Positions 1 to 11,875 of a stretch of 64,000 bases of DNA are shown one piece after another. The position numbers were made by a program, and so were the translations under genes. How positions within the stretch are numbered: position 1 is the stretch's first letter; each line of letters begins with the position of its first letter. Location of the stretch: contig CM055096.1 in NCBI GenBank assembly GCA_029204225.1, forward strand, positions 41,312,519 to 41,376,518, read 5' to 3'. The notes beneath the pieces are model-generated. The model was not told where the DNA came from. It did no database searches and was given only the letters and a program-made list of their open reading frames with translations. Origin of the DNA: Diphasiastrum complanatum. Lineage: Eukaryota; Streptophyta; Lycopodiopsida; Lycopodiales; Lycopodiaceae.

Positions 1-170
1 GACTGACATGGAAAATGATGGTCTACTTTGTTTGAATTGGGAAGCTACATTCAAACCTGCACGTAAACGAATTTCTTGACATTACAAGTTTATAGTTGGA
101 AAAATAATCTATTCCACTTGAAAAAGTAAAAGTAGTTTCTTACTTATTGTGAAAACATGTCTTCCAACCT

Positions 171-773
171 GAGTTGCAGCGGATCGCGATCCGCTGCAAA
201 AACCTTTCAGATCGTGCGATCCGGAACGTCAGCGATCCGCGACCCGGATCTCAATTTTTATTTTTTTTTTCTTTTGTGGAAAAAGGAGTAGTGGCCAACT
301 TTGTTTTTTTTGAGTTTAATACTAACTAAACCGTAATTGAATGGTGGACATGCTTTTCCAATAGATATCAGAAATCAGTTTTGAATGGTGTTCTGATGCC
401 AATGGTTTGCAGATCTACTGATTCCGTTATCTGTTAGAAAATGATAGAAAGAGTTAGAAGGAGCCTTCCTTAGACTGGTGGGAATTGTATACTTCTTTTG
501 GAATAGCTGAAACCATCTACTGATGTCCAAATATCTGAAACCATATGAAAATGCAGCCAGTTTTCTTAAACCATCTACTGATGTCCAGATTTCTAATCAA
601 TGTAGCCTGCAGCCATCTGAAACCAAGCAACAGCTCTGCATAACAATTGCTTTTTTGATATCCTTTCACATGATACCCATATTGGCAACTATACAATTTT
701 ATTTTTTTTTGCGTTCCGGGAAACCCTAATGGGAAATCCCGGATCACGTTCCGGATTGCAGACTGCAACCTTG
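171..773. mobile_element. Candidate small nonautonomous DNA transposon (MULE- or hAT-like MITE)
   Basis: The segment is flanked by a perfect 10-bp direct repeat, CTTCCAACCT, at 161-170 and 774-783, as a target-site duplication would be. The ends are weakly inverted: TTGCAG near the left end and CTGCAA near the right. Further in, both ends carry the inverted motif ATCCGGAACGT. Nothing inside looks like a transposase. A 9-10 bp duplication is usual for Mutator-like elements, 8 bp for hAT, so the class is an inference. The left end contains a perfect 22-bp palindrome at 176-197. Confidence 0.45.
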
Positions 774-783
774 CTTCCAACCT

Positions 784-1377
784 ACTCGATTAGGGTGTTT
801 TTTTTTTGTGCTATAGTGCAGCCATCTTTTCATTCCTATCATGAAGAAGTGTCAATCATACATATAACAACAAAGCTTCAATCATGCAAGAATTTTTTGA
901 ATTATATTTGCCTTGACCATCATGAAACAACTAAAGTAGTTCGGTATCTATCTGAGTTTTACTATACATGGCTACTGAGTGCTGTTTCTAAATGTAAGAA
1001 TGTTCTACTTTGTTGTAGATACAATGGCAAGGTTAGCAGCCATGGTTTTCAAATGCTATCTTCTTTTTTTCCACAAGAACAATCGAAGTCGAAAGTATCG
1101 TCAACAGGTAGTGGTTGTGCATAGTTAAAAATACTTTTAAACCGTGAAATGTTGAACATTCTAGCATTATTGAAGCACTAGCACACCATAAAGTTTATAA
1201 AGCTTAACGAGCAAAGAAATGTCTATAAAACTACCTATTTATTTGCAATTCATGTAATGGAAATGCATGCGTCAAAAGTATGAATCACATTTCTTACAGT
1301 AAGCTTAGCTATTTTATGAATAAATAGACATTTACATACCTTTTGTTTTTTTTTTGGGGGGGGGGGGGTTGCTACAG
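784..1377. other. Sequence upstream of first recognised RNFT1-like exon
   Basis: No confident exon. A short open stretch near 985-1036, followed by a GT, reads roughly like the exon that precedes the recognised one in the RNFT1-like family, but the match is too weak to call. Just before the splice acceptor at 1371-1377 lies a homopolymer block of ten T (1346-1355) and thirteen G (1356-1368). Confidence 0.3.
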
Positions 1378-4300
1378 GCCCAAGTTTTGACACTTGTGGA
1401 GTATATTTTGCTTCTTTATCGTGCATTGATACCTGGCCCCGTTTGGTATCGCTTCTTTCTAAATAAAGAGTACGGGAATTTATTTTCATCCTTGACGACA
1501 GGATTGTACCTGACATTCAAGCTAACTTCTGTCTTTGACAAGGTGTGCTGATTCTTCTTACTTTGTATATTGATAGATCATCCAACTTTATGGTATTGCC
1601 TTGATTAATAGTAACACATGAATGAGTCATATCTTCAGAATTAACTTGGCATTCAAAGTTTCTTTGATACCAGGTTCAAGCCCCCCTTGGAAACCAAGAT
1701 GCATATCTTCAGAATTCAACTGTTAAACAAGTATGCTAAAAGAAGAACTCTATAATGGCCTTGCCTATAGTAGAATGTAGTCTATCAATGCCTTTCCAAG
1801 TATGAAGAAGGATCTAGTCTTAAGGAACTATTCAAATCAGCCTTGTTGACTTCTTGAATTGTATAACCTTTGTCTTTTGCAGTTATGCCATATACACTAC
1901 ATAATCTGACACTAGAGTGGTTGCAAAAGTGCATCTCTACAAGGCAAGACCAATCATAAGTAGCCTACTGGCTGAATTTTGAGAGCAAGTTAAGTAAAAT
2001 CACTGTTAAGATCCCATGTAAGTTCCTCATGCTTGTACCCTCTACTGTTGCCACTGTACCTGCACAATCACAGTGCTATACCATCAACTGCCATATGTTA
2101 GTCTATGCACATACAATATATGGTAGGTACTAGGTACACACATTTACAAAAAAGAAAAAATAAATAAATGTAACTGCAGGCAGTTCACTACAGCCACACT
2201 TCAGGCTCAAAGTCTTGATGGATTGTATGCTGTAATCGTGGGGCTTGACAACAATTGTAAAACTACACGCCCCCCATGATCGATAGGGGAGAGAGAGTGT
2301 GCAAGGGAGAGTGTGAATGATGAGAGAGAGTTTAGGTATAGGGAGTGAGTTTTGACTTTTAACTTTTGAAACTTTGTAATAGGTGAAATTATCTTAGAAT
2401 TTAGGAGTGGAGAAAAGAATGAACAGTTGAAAAAAGATGGAGAGATTGAAAAGTTAGTTGATAGTCAAAGTTTAGAATTAGTTAGTAGTGTTAGAAGTGT
2501 TAGAAGTTTTAGAACTTTGAACTGTTAGGTTAGATTAGAAGTCAGTAGTTAAGATCGATTTTTATAAATTTGATAAGAAGTTAGGGTTTAGGGTATACAT
2601 ATAGCCTATAAGTATTAGAGATTTGGAAATTGGAATTTGGGATCAATCATCATGGTGAAGGACGAGATCTCGCATGGGAACATTTGACGATTGCTGCAGG
2701 ATATGGCAGCTCAGGTAGAAAGAGGGGGACTTGCAGATATTGCAATGTCACTTACACAGGCGGTCTTTGGCGGATCTGAGCACACCTCTTGGGAGTTCGT
2801 GGCTGTGACATAGCTGCTTGCACACAGGCGCCACGAGACATCGGATTAACAACTGTTGGAATGGACACGTGTGCAATTGTCCATGGTATCTACAATGTCC
2901 AAGAATAGATAATAGTATCTAGGAAAACGAGAGCAACTCTCTAAGGGATCCATCAACATCGACTACAACAATGTCATATATAAAAGCATAAGGATACCGA
3001 ATGATATATGCATACTCATCTAGAAGGATCTCAACAAAATTAGCTAGAGAATATACAACCGAACCATCATGAAATGTAAAACCACCTGACATATGTAGAT
3101 CTGCTAGAGGAGTAACCAGAGAACTAGGAAAAGTATCATAACAATGAGCATAGGCTACAACATTTGTAGTATGGCACCACACCATGCGTCAGTACACGTA
3201 ATTCATTGATCGTATGCAAATGGATTGACTACATATGCGACTAGAGGTCGAAGAATGTAAAATACCTGGGTTAGGCCACATGTGATCGGTGTACTCCACC
3301 CATCTTGCATGGACCTCCATATCATCCTCACGTCTAGAAGAGTACCACAAGGGGTGCAACATGTGGGCTATGACATGGATGGGCCCGTGGAAGTAGTCCC
3401 ATCGGATCTCCCAGATTTGTAAGATCTCCTCCTTCTTGTGAGAGAGACATTGCAATGATTAGACATCAATGTTGGAAAGCACATTTGTAAAGTGAAAATG
3501 CAACAATCTTGAATCAGGTTAAGTACGAGAAAGTGGAGGGACTATTACCTGTGGTCGTCCAATGCACAAGCTTGAAGTGCCTCACTGATGTGGTCCATGA
3601 ACTCATATATGAGACCAAAAGTGCAACCTTCACGGTCTACTAGGCGCAACACATAAAAACTAGGTCGCAAGAGCTCCACAAGGTCCACGGCCCATGTGAA
3701 GAAATCCTCTCCAAACACGGTGGTCTAGAAGTGGGCGGCATCTGTCATGTGACCTCTGAAGTTTTGGAAGCCATCATTGGCCGTCATTCTCTACAAAGGG
3801 TCTACTACCAATAATTGCTCTAGAACCATGAAATAGTAGGCAAAGCGGGTGGGTGCTGGCTTCTTTAGATCCAGTGGCGAGAAGGTGCTGGAATAGGGCC
3901 ATCATGCGCTTCTTCCTAGTGATGAAGCTAACCACTCGCATGGCTTGAGAAGTGATCTGCAAGACAAACATCTAACAAAAGGTTCAAAGGAGTACATCGT
4001 GTGAAATCTGTCAAATCAACTATATTCTGTCTTGCACCATTTATGTATGTTAATTTTGTTATTTGTAAGGTGTTTTCCATATCTCTTAAATCCCATGACA
4101 TATTTCTTCAATATTTGTAATTATTGGGCTATAATGGAGCTAGTATTTTTTTATTTGGACTCATTACTGAATGAAATTCATTTATTTGGACTTGACATTT
4201 TCCTGAACTTTGGCCTTCATCTTGACCCCTCTGTGTCAGGTCATATGTGTGATGATCTACTGCAGTTAGGAACAAAATATCACACAGCCATGGCTATTGC

Positions 4301-6503
4301 TCTCTTATTTTGATGTTGTGCTCCTTCAGTTCTATTGGTGTACAATATTTCTTTAAGCTTTACAATCAATATTAGAGTTTAACTAGAGTTGGATTTCACC
4401 TACGCTTGGTATCAGTGATATCAAAGTGTTTATTATAGATTCCTTGAATCTAAGTCATTAGTAAGGTGCATGCTAATGAATGCTAGGTTGGTGTACAAAG
4501 CTACAAAGGTTGAGAATATGCTGTGAGCCCTAGTCCACCTATACTTGAGAGTCAACTTCTTTACTGCTGTAGTTTTTGTCTAAAGAGTTACACAACTGCA
4601 CACCTAAGAGCTCCTCAAGAATTGGATCTTGAAGTCTCACTGTGTTTTGGAGGAGTAAAGACTAGAACCAGAACGCAGATTTATCTTTTTGATCAGCGGA
4701 ATCAAACACAACCACAAACATCCAGGGATTGAGAAACCTTACGAACTCTTGATTTTTAGATATCAAGGAGATTATGGATTACTACCCTGGGTTTTAAGAA
4801 CTGAATGAACAAGTTTGGAACCCAGTGGATGGCTGTGGGTTCTATGACAACATGACGAATGGATTTTTACCATGTAAATTTCAGTCTCGGGTTCTTGAGC
4901 AGATCACACACTATTGATTAATAACCATGCAAACATACTGAGAGGTTCAATTACTCCGGCTTCGCTGAGTTGCTTTGAGTGTGCGTCCATAAGACAATAA
5001 TCAATCGATTCTCAAGTGCTGTAGCCTGTATGCCAACTGATAAATTGAATTAATGTGCAAAACCACCTTTGAAGAGTACCACAGATGTCTTTCCTCTTTG
5101 ACCCTTCTGCTGTTACTGAAAATTGAAGGGCTTGAACTTTGAGCTTCCATTTCTAAATGTACACTCGTAAAGAGCGAGCATAGTCTGACAGAATATTCCA
5201 CGAGTTACATGTGAAAAGCACATATGCTGTCTTCCAGCTCCCTATTGCCATTTCGGACAGCTCTTTCACTTAGCAGTGTGCATTGAAAGACACACTTTTA
5301 TATTACTGGTTTATATATTCATGCTTTTTGGTATTATCAGCCCATGAGATCACAGAGAATTGATCCTGGGTGGTGATTCCAACTCAAGCACATTTCACCA
5401 GCTCACCACGTGTGGGAAGATGCTCCTAGTATTCATGGACACATGTCATATAGAATGCTCTAGATTCAAGTTACCCCTTTATTGCTATCCGAATGCTTTT
5501 TGGATTCTCATGCCATATACGCATCATTTCCATAGATCTCCTGGAATGAGAGTTTCTATTGTTGTGATTTCTCAATTTGGTTTCAATAACTGCTATGGTG
5601 TTTGCATTATGCTATTCGTGATCTGCAGGTCCAAACTTTTATAACAGCTCTACGAGCTTTGTCACGCAGGGAGGTTCCATATGGTGCCTATGCTACTTCA
5701 GAAGAGGTTAGTCATTACATGAAGACTATTCTGACGTTGGCAGTTTTCTTTTCATTCAGACCAGGTCTTAGCATTGAAATTACATCACTTGGCTTATTGG
5801 CATTAAGTTTGTTCATGAGATCTGTACTTCTGTTTCCTTGAGACGTCCTTAACACAGTGCCTTGCTTTATAACCTCTAGCCCCTCTTCACTTGTGGTTTT
5901 TCCTATTTTCATCGTAAGCAAGTATTCATATTTAAAACAGTCAGCTATAGGGAATGCTTAGACTATCTACTAGAGACCAAGCTTTTGAATGTTCTTTTAG
6001 CTGTCTTCAACAAATTGGAGTATCTCGGCTTATAAAACTTGAGACTTTTTCCAGGTACTTGCAGCAGGAGACCTATGTGCTATTTGCCAAGAAAAGATGC
6101 ATGTACCAATCTCTCTCTGCTGCAAGCATTTATTCTGTGAGGATTGCGTATCAGAATGGTGAGTCTTCTTGTCCATACGATACAGAGCCTCTTGGTCCAC
6201 AGCACAATTTTCTTATCTGTCTGGGGTTTACTCTTTCCATCAGTTGTTTAGGTTCCTTTGCCAGTTTATATAAATGAGAGACTGTGGAAACTGCTAAGAT
6301 TATGTGTTGCATATCTGTATCTCCTTTTTGGTATTTTGGAAATTAGAATGTCTTGTCATGAAAATATCATCTGTATCAGGTTCAATCAATTTTGCAGGTT
6401 TGAAAGAGAGAGGACTTGCCCTCTATGCCGTGCAGTGGTTAAATCTGCGGATCTCAGATCCTTTGGAGATGGCTCTACTGGTTTGTTCGTTCAGATATTT
6501 TAG
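1378..6503 (+). CDS. RNFT1-like: RNFT1-like RING-finger E3 ubiquitin ligase, 3' exons (split by introns)
   Basis: Four exons join in phase: 1378-1542 (55 codons), 5629-5706 (26 codons), 6055-6158 and 6398-6503 ending in TAG. All junctions are GT-AG. Exon 1 gives a hydrophobic stretch containing [12 protein letters not shown] and [14 protein letters not shown], as in plant RNFT1/RNFT2-like membrane proteins. Exons 3 and 4 encode a complete C3HC4 RING: CAIC, then C-x-H-x2-C-x2-C (CKHLFCEDC), then CPLC, with all eight zinc ligands present. The C-terminus ([10 protein letters not shown]...) is typical of the family. Known RNFT proteins are multi-pass ER membrane ubiquitin ligases with a C-terminal cytosolic RING; that role here is inferred. 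The N-terminal part (start codon and most membrane segments) is not recognised, so the gene is 5'-incomplete or lies mostly outside the window. No stop or frameshift was seen in the four exons. Confidence 0.85.
1543..2918. other. RNFT1-like intron, left part
   Basis: Intronic by the exon model. No gene recognised. It contains a short GA-rich patch near 2286-2330 and A/G-rich sequence to about 2640. It runs into the hAT transposase remnant at 2919. Confidence 0.5.
2919..3971 (-). pseudogene. hAT-superfamily transposase remnant
   Basis: Read on the minus strand, blocks appear in the order of a plant hAT (DUF659/dimerisation type) transposase. They are: a block with RVVSFI and ALFQHL (3971 to about 3774); a block with [19 protein letters not shown] (about 3740-3560); a block with [20 protein letters not shown] (about 3455-3290); and a poorly conserved tail to 2919. 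The DREG-x-T-x-G-x-IYE-x-MD and FH-x-P-x-HV-x-x-x-LHPLW patterns are characteristic. The blocks are in different frames with stops between them (for example before TTVFGEDFF), so this cannot encode an active enzyme. It sits antisense inside the first visible RNFT1-like intron. I could not find terminal inverted repeats. Confidence 0.6.
3972..5628. other. RNFT1-like intron, right part
   Basis: AT-rich intronic sequence with no recognised coding match. Short open frames here (for example 4032-4313 and 5360-5644) have no family features. The acceptor used by the second recognised exon is the CAG at 5626-5628. Confidence 0.5.
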
Positions 6504-8978
6504 CACCTCCGAAATTTCCAATTTAAGTCTTGAAGATCTATGATGTTAGGCTTCTGTGAGTTAGTACCATCAGGAACTTCATGGTTTGATTGAGTACTGG
6601 GCAGATGCCAGTAGCCCTTCAAGTGTCAAGTTTCAATACGAATGCTCTTGAGAAAAGTTTGGCATCAGAAATGCAGCAGCTCTGTTTTTCAACTGGATGT
6701 GATGTCTTTGGTTGACCAAATGATGTAAACACTTCTTCATTACCACAGAGATGTTGAACTTGCTGTGATTTGTGAGCCTTCCCATGTCTGTTGAATAAGA
6801 ATCCCAAATCTTCCTTTGTTATTTTTTGCTTTGAGGATGAAAATGTCTGCTCAGGATCATTATCCGCTGGGGACGGTTGCCTAGAACTTAGTCTGAATAA
6901 TCAATTCAACTCCATTCCTGGCTATTCTATTTCAACAAAGCTGGGAATTCTAGTAAGAATGAGAATGTCCTTATGAAGTGACTGAAAATGCTCATTCGCA
7001 AATTGGTGGAGCTATGCTGAGATTCATAATCTTCCACCAAGCTTTCTCCATTACATGCACAAAAGCTAATCTTGAAGCTGCTCTCCAAACTTGCCAATAC
7101 CTGGTGGTGTAACAGGTTCGGTCAGGTTAAGGGTCTGCTACTTTCTGGCGTTCATCTAGCCTCCTGTTAGCCACCATGCTATCCACCCAGCATCTAGTTT
7201 GTTAGGGGACATTAATAGCTGAGAGAACACTGACAAAATTCAGGTAAGTTTCTTAATACGTAAATAATTTCCATAGATATGCTCCATAAGCTAGAAGCTG
7301 GTCAATCAACATGATGCATGTAGGAATTCTCCTGTTATTCAAGCCGAGAAGGTACATCAATAAACAACTTATGTTACCATAGAATACTCTGCCACGCACT
7401 CAGGGGCCAACCGAATGTCCAATGGCTGAGAAATGAATTCATCTCTTTCAAAAGTAAATTCACAATACATAATGCCTACCCTACCAAGTTCAGAGAACAC
7501 CAAAATCATTCAAATAACCAAGATTACAAATGAGGATAGCTCACCGTCCAACTTAAAATAGATAAGATGGATAATAAATTCAGCCCTCGGATGGGTACTG
7601 CGTTCTTATACACATGCTTTGAGCTCCTTTAGCATCTCCTATCCACTCCTGCTTGCACAGACATGGCTCATGGATTGATATTCGAAACAGAAGCTCCTTC
7701 CTTATGTATGTATTGCCAGATGCTCATTTTTTATTTGAATTTTGGAGCCAGTGTTAAATAAATTATTTTCATGTCATTATGAGAATTCAAACCCTCTGTC
7801 AAAACTCTCATGTGGATAGCCAATGGAAGATTGACACATGACACAAGCACGGTAAGGTAGAATGTGCATGTGCCTTGTGGCAACTCGTCATTGGCTGTTC
7901 AAATGCACGGCAGAATGTGATAAGACAACCATTGACAGGCTGCTACACTGCTAGCACATGCGCGTTATTGCTGAATGTGCATGAGGCAACCTGTCATTGG
8001 CTATTCATGCCAATATTCTGCAGACACCCAAAAAAAGAAAGAGAAAAAAACCCCACAAAAAAGAGTTTCGTGACTGTCGTTACAGCATGCAAGGCCCCAT
8101 ACCTCTTGGGCATTCTGCAGCGGCACCCTCGGGCAGCCACCTTCAGGGCAGAAGGCCTTGGGGGCAGAGCCTCATCTCCCATAATCACAAAAAGCAAGTA
8201 ACAAAGAAACTTCACCTTGAAATTTGATGAATTTGGTTGGTTTTAATTGGAGGTATATTGTGCGTTTCCAAGAATGCCTTCAATGAACTGTGCTATACTT
8301 CCAATGAATTGGGGCTTGCTGCTTTGTTGAGAAGTGTGACTGCCCTGCTTGATAGCTTCAGTTCATGTAGATAGCCCTCTGAATCACCAATAGAAGCTTA
8401 CACTTGGTGAGCAACTAAGTCATTGAAAGGCCTGTCGAACTTCCGATGTTCTTCTGCCGTTGCCAAGCATTGAAGAAACTTTTCAAGCAAAATTACGTCC
8501 ATATAGAATCCTCAAAACATGTTACAGCTCGTATATGAAAAGTCAAAATTTGTGGCGCATAAAATTCCAGCCATAAAAAGTGGACAGCCTTGCTCTCCCT
8601 TATGCTTTGGTAAGGATTTTTCAGTGACCTTCTCACAAGGTTCAATGACCGTTCAGTTATTGCTTTGACCTCATGGCCTTATCATAATGTTCCAACTGTT
8701 TTACCAGGTAGAAAGGCCACTAGAAAATCCACTGACCAATCCGGAAGGGTTTTTTATTTCTTTGAGCTAGAGTCTCAAGCTTTAAGTTTATTAAAAGCAT
8801 TCATATTGGGTTGTAGAAAGTCAACAATGTCCTGAAAAGGTAGATGCAAAAGCCACATAGTATCCAACAATATGCAAATTTCAAATGTCTTGCATAAATA
8901 ATTTCTAGCAATACAGCCACAAATGACTTGCTTTGTCAAATGTAAACATGACAGCCCTAAATAAGATATTACTTAAAG
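6504..8978. other. Sequence downstream of RNFT1-like gene, no gene seen
   Basis: The first few hundred bases are probably the 3' UTR. I see no protein family. A sequence of about 30 bases (AATGTGCATG, GGCAAC, GTCATTGGCT, TTCA in that order) occurs twice, near 7861-7900 and 7973-8010. A GC-richer patch lies at about 8090-8190. Confidence 0.4.
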
Positions 8979-9216
8979 GTGTACATTGTGCTGCCCATAC
9001 ATAGGCTTCCAAACACTAGTTGTCACATATGAGTGTCTAGTTGTTTTATAAAAGTGTTGACAAGACGGGAAGCGCAACAGTAAAATATAACATGAAAGTG
9101 TGCATTATCTTGCACATTTACAGGCTACCATACACTAGTTGACACATATAAGTGTCTACTTGTTTTATAAAAGTGTCCACAAGACATGAAACAGGACAAT
9201 ATTACGGACGATTCAG
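8979..9216. repeat. Diverged tandem direct repeat, 119-bp unit, two copies
   Basis: Copy 1 starts at 8979 (GTGTACATTG) and copy 2 at 9098 (GTGTGCATTA). Shared blocks include ACACTAGTTG and TTGTTTTATAAAAGTGT. The copies differ at many positions, so the duplication is old. No coding content is recognised. Confidence 0.65.
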
Positions 9217-10439
9217 ATCACATTCTTAGGAAATATGAATTTGACACTAAAAGCAAATAATGTAGTATAAAACACTACATTGCAACAAAATATGATAAAC
9301 AATAAAAGACAATGATGAACCATTATTTTCACAAAAGAAGTTAACACAATTAAACGACAATAAAATGTTTCAACAAATTACATGAAGCAAGAAAAGACAA
9401 TGATGAAGTGCAAGTTCGAAACAAAGAGACCAAACATTAAATTGAGTCACAATCTCGAGTCTTGGTACTTGTGATTCGGTTGTCCGTTTTTTTTGTCTAT
9501 GTTAGGTGCTCCTTCGATCATATATCAAATAATTCTCCTTTAGTAAGAGCCACTTGGTGGATTTCCATAGGAGGGAATGGTTCCAAACCTAAAACATGAA
9601 TGTAGACAAAATACATATGTTTGCAAGTGCCATATGCTATCATTTTTAACTCATCTTGACAAAATCCAAGTATGAACATTCAGCATTTTGGATATTCTAA
9701 AATTTGGACCACATGTGATTTCCTTTTTGATGGATCTAAAAGTGTCAATGTAGATCAACATATTCCCAAAATTCATGAGCACAACATTTGTTTTCATGGT
9801 TTCAGCACTGTAGATATGGCTCTAGATATTCTATTCTTACATTTGTTTGAGATACACCATCCATCCTTAATTTAGGATTGTCCAATAAACATGACAAAAT
9901 TAGATCTAGTTAGCGCATCCTCCTTATTGTGTTTCTTTGGCAACCTTTTAAAACAATGACCAAGAACCTCTTGGTGGATACGGTTCACTAGTGAGTTACC
10001 TCCGAGTTACAAAACCAAAACAGTTGTAATGAGACTCATGGTGCCACTTGTCCAAGAATACTTTTAGAAGATGATGGATCGATTAATTCATTACATTTTT
10101 CTTTCACATCGATGTATGTAGAACACCTAACCATAGGAGAAAGAGTTGATGGAACTTGATTGTACCATTTGAATGAACACCCTATCATCTTTCATTAATA
10201 AACAATTCGAGTTATGGCATCAGAGAATTAGGCACCTCAATGCTCATAGTTTTTAACTCCTAAATATGTGTGAGGTAGTAATTGGATTGTACGATATCTC
10301 ATACAATGGGACAGTTGTATGATAGAAAAAAAGCATATGTAAAATTTCTTTGATTTGGAGCTAGGAGAGCACAATAGATTCGTGAGATCATTCACACAGA
10401 TGTTTACAGTAAAATGCAACAATGTTAATTGGACACATA
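9217..10439. other. AT-rich stretch without a recognised gene
   Basis: Both strands are broken by stops. The open frame at 9672-9875 has no recognisable domain. Sequence just before 10440 may be more of the decayed copia element that follows. Confidence 0.35.
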
Positions 10440-11420
10440 TTCATTGTCACATTCATTGAGGATTATAGCTGTGAGTGTTGAATCCTACTTTATTGGAAAT
10501 TAGATGTATTTGTGAATTTAAGAAGACAATTGAGAAACAGACAACTCAACACATTAAAGTACTTAGGCCATACAAGCATGGAGAGTACGAATCAAACACT
10601 TTTGCAAGTTCTTGTGCTGATCAAGGGATCAAGAGACAAGTGATGACCGAGATACACTTGGGTAGAATGTTGTAGCTGAAAGAAAGAACAAGACCATTAT
10701 GGAAATGACCATGACGATGCTCTAAGGTAACCTACCTAACAATCATTGGAAAGAAGCTTCCAACATTGTACCTATTGAATAGGTGCTATATTAAAACTAT
10801 ACCTAAATTATCTCATTTTAGAATTTTTTGTTGTAGATATTATTATGGTCACATTTTGAAAGATGATAGAAAGAAACTAAATGTGATTTCTACCAAGTGC
10901 ATTTTTACTGGATATGACAGTAGAGTAGAAGCTTATAGATTGTATGATCAAGGTGCTAAGAAACTAATTATGAGTTATATTATTTTTTATGAATTGGATG
11001 GTCATACAATTGGTGTAGATTTGCATGGGATACCATTTTGATTATGATATTAATATTGAAGAAAAGGTCAATGATTAAGATGTGGAGCAATGAAAGAAGA
11101 TGAGGCCTCAAAATTAGACAAAACAAGGCACCAACGGGTACCTGAACGTTACAAAGGACACAAGACAAGATGAATTATATGAGACAAGAAAAGTGGAAAT
11201 CCTAAGGACGCACATGAGAGATGACAAGCTGAAAGACTAGAGGTAAAATTGGCTTTGATGAGCACTATGTTACATAGGAAAAGCCAAAAACATTCAAAGA
11301 GGCAAGCGAGCACATTGAGTGGTAGGTGGCAATGAAGAATGGATTCATTAGAGAATGATGATACATGGGATTTCTTTGAATTACTTCATGAGGAGTAGAC
11401 CATCATGTGTTGGAAATTAG
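10440..11420 (+). pseudogene. Ty1/copia polyprotein remnant (integrase to start of RT)
   Basis: Decayed blocks follow copia pol order. About 10440-10690 resembles the integrase core (a short stretch equivalent to FIDDYS, then KVLRPYKHGEYESN and IKRQ). 10690-11041 is the clearest part: LLNRCYIKTIPKLSHFRIF, then KCIFTGYDS and a YRLYD segment as in the integrase C-terminal region. About 11240-11420 resembles the integrase/RT linker and RT start (a segment with DTWDFFELL). Frames change repeatedly and stops are frequent, so it is a dead fragment. LTRs were not identified. Confidence 0.6.
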
Positions 11421-11559
11421 AACATCCAAGATGGTCTTGCCAATGGGGCTATATGAATAATACAATAAATAAACCTTCAACATACCATGTCTATCATATT
11501 GATACGATTCATAAATAAGATCAGAAATCAGACTCGACAAAAATTATCAATAGCTTTAC

Positions 11560-11875
11560 ATAACAAAACTCGATACTAAACGAATACCAATACATCGAAT
11601 ATAGCAAAAGAGATTCAAACATAAACAACTCATTCACAGGGAAACAACTTTTGATACAACCAACCTCGAGAAGTACTATACATAGAGCACAAGGTATGAC
11701 ACTTGATAAAATGGCATTTGATCCTATTGGAATAACTAGCAACGTACACCGCACTATCGCAAGTGAAGCAAATACAAAACTTGTAGTTGTTCAAACCACT
11801 CACCATGAAACATTTTCAAATTTATTCCAAAATACAATTTTAGATGCACCAATTGTTAACAGAGAATCTTTGGTC
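11560..11875 (+). pseudogene. Pif1-like helicase C-terminal remnant, probably from a Helitron
   Basis: The frame from 11651 contains STIHRAQGMTLDKMAFDP, the late helicase motif (IH-x-[SA]-QG-x-TL) of Pif1/Helitron helicases. The next motif, TYTALSQVK-x-IQNL, appears directly after a frameshift near 11738, in the +1 frame, and is followed by PLT-x-KHF. Upstream, IAKEIQ and THSQGKQL-like blocks (11605-11650) also fit the family. Plant genomes carry many Pif1 copies, mostly in Helitrons, so that origin is inferred; the Rep domain and 3' hairpin/CTAG end were not found. It cannot make a working protein. Confidence 0.55.

Noticed and set aside
985-1036. Possible upstream RNFT1-like exon (VLLCCRYNGK followed by GT)
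   Set aside because: Similarity to the family's YYKN-type segment is too short and weak, and no acceptor or phase could be established.
1668-1690. GGTTCAAGCCCCCC, resembling a tRNA T-arm
   Set aside because: No acceptor stem, D-arm or anticodon arm can be formed around it.
4405-4425. TTGGTATCAGTGATATC, resembling a primer binding site
   Set aside because: It breaks the consensus after TGGTATCAG, and no LTR edge or leader is visible next to it.
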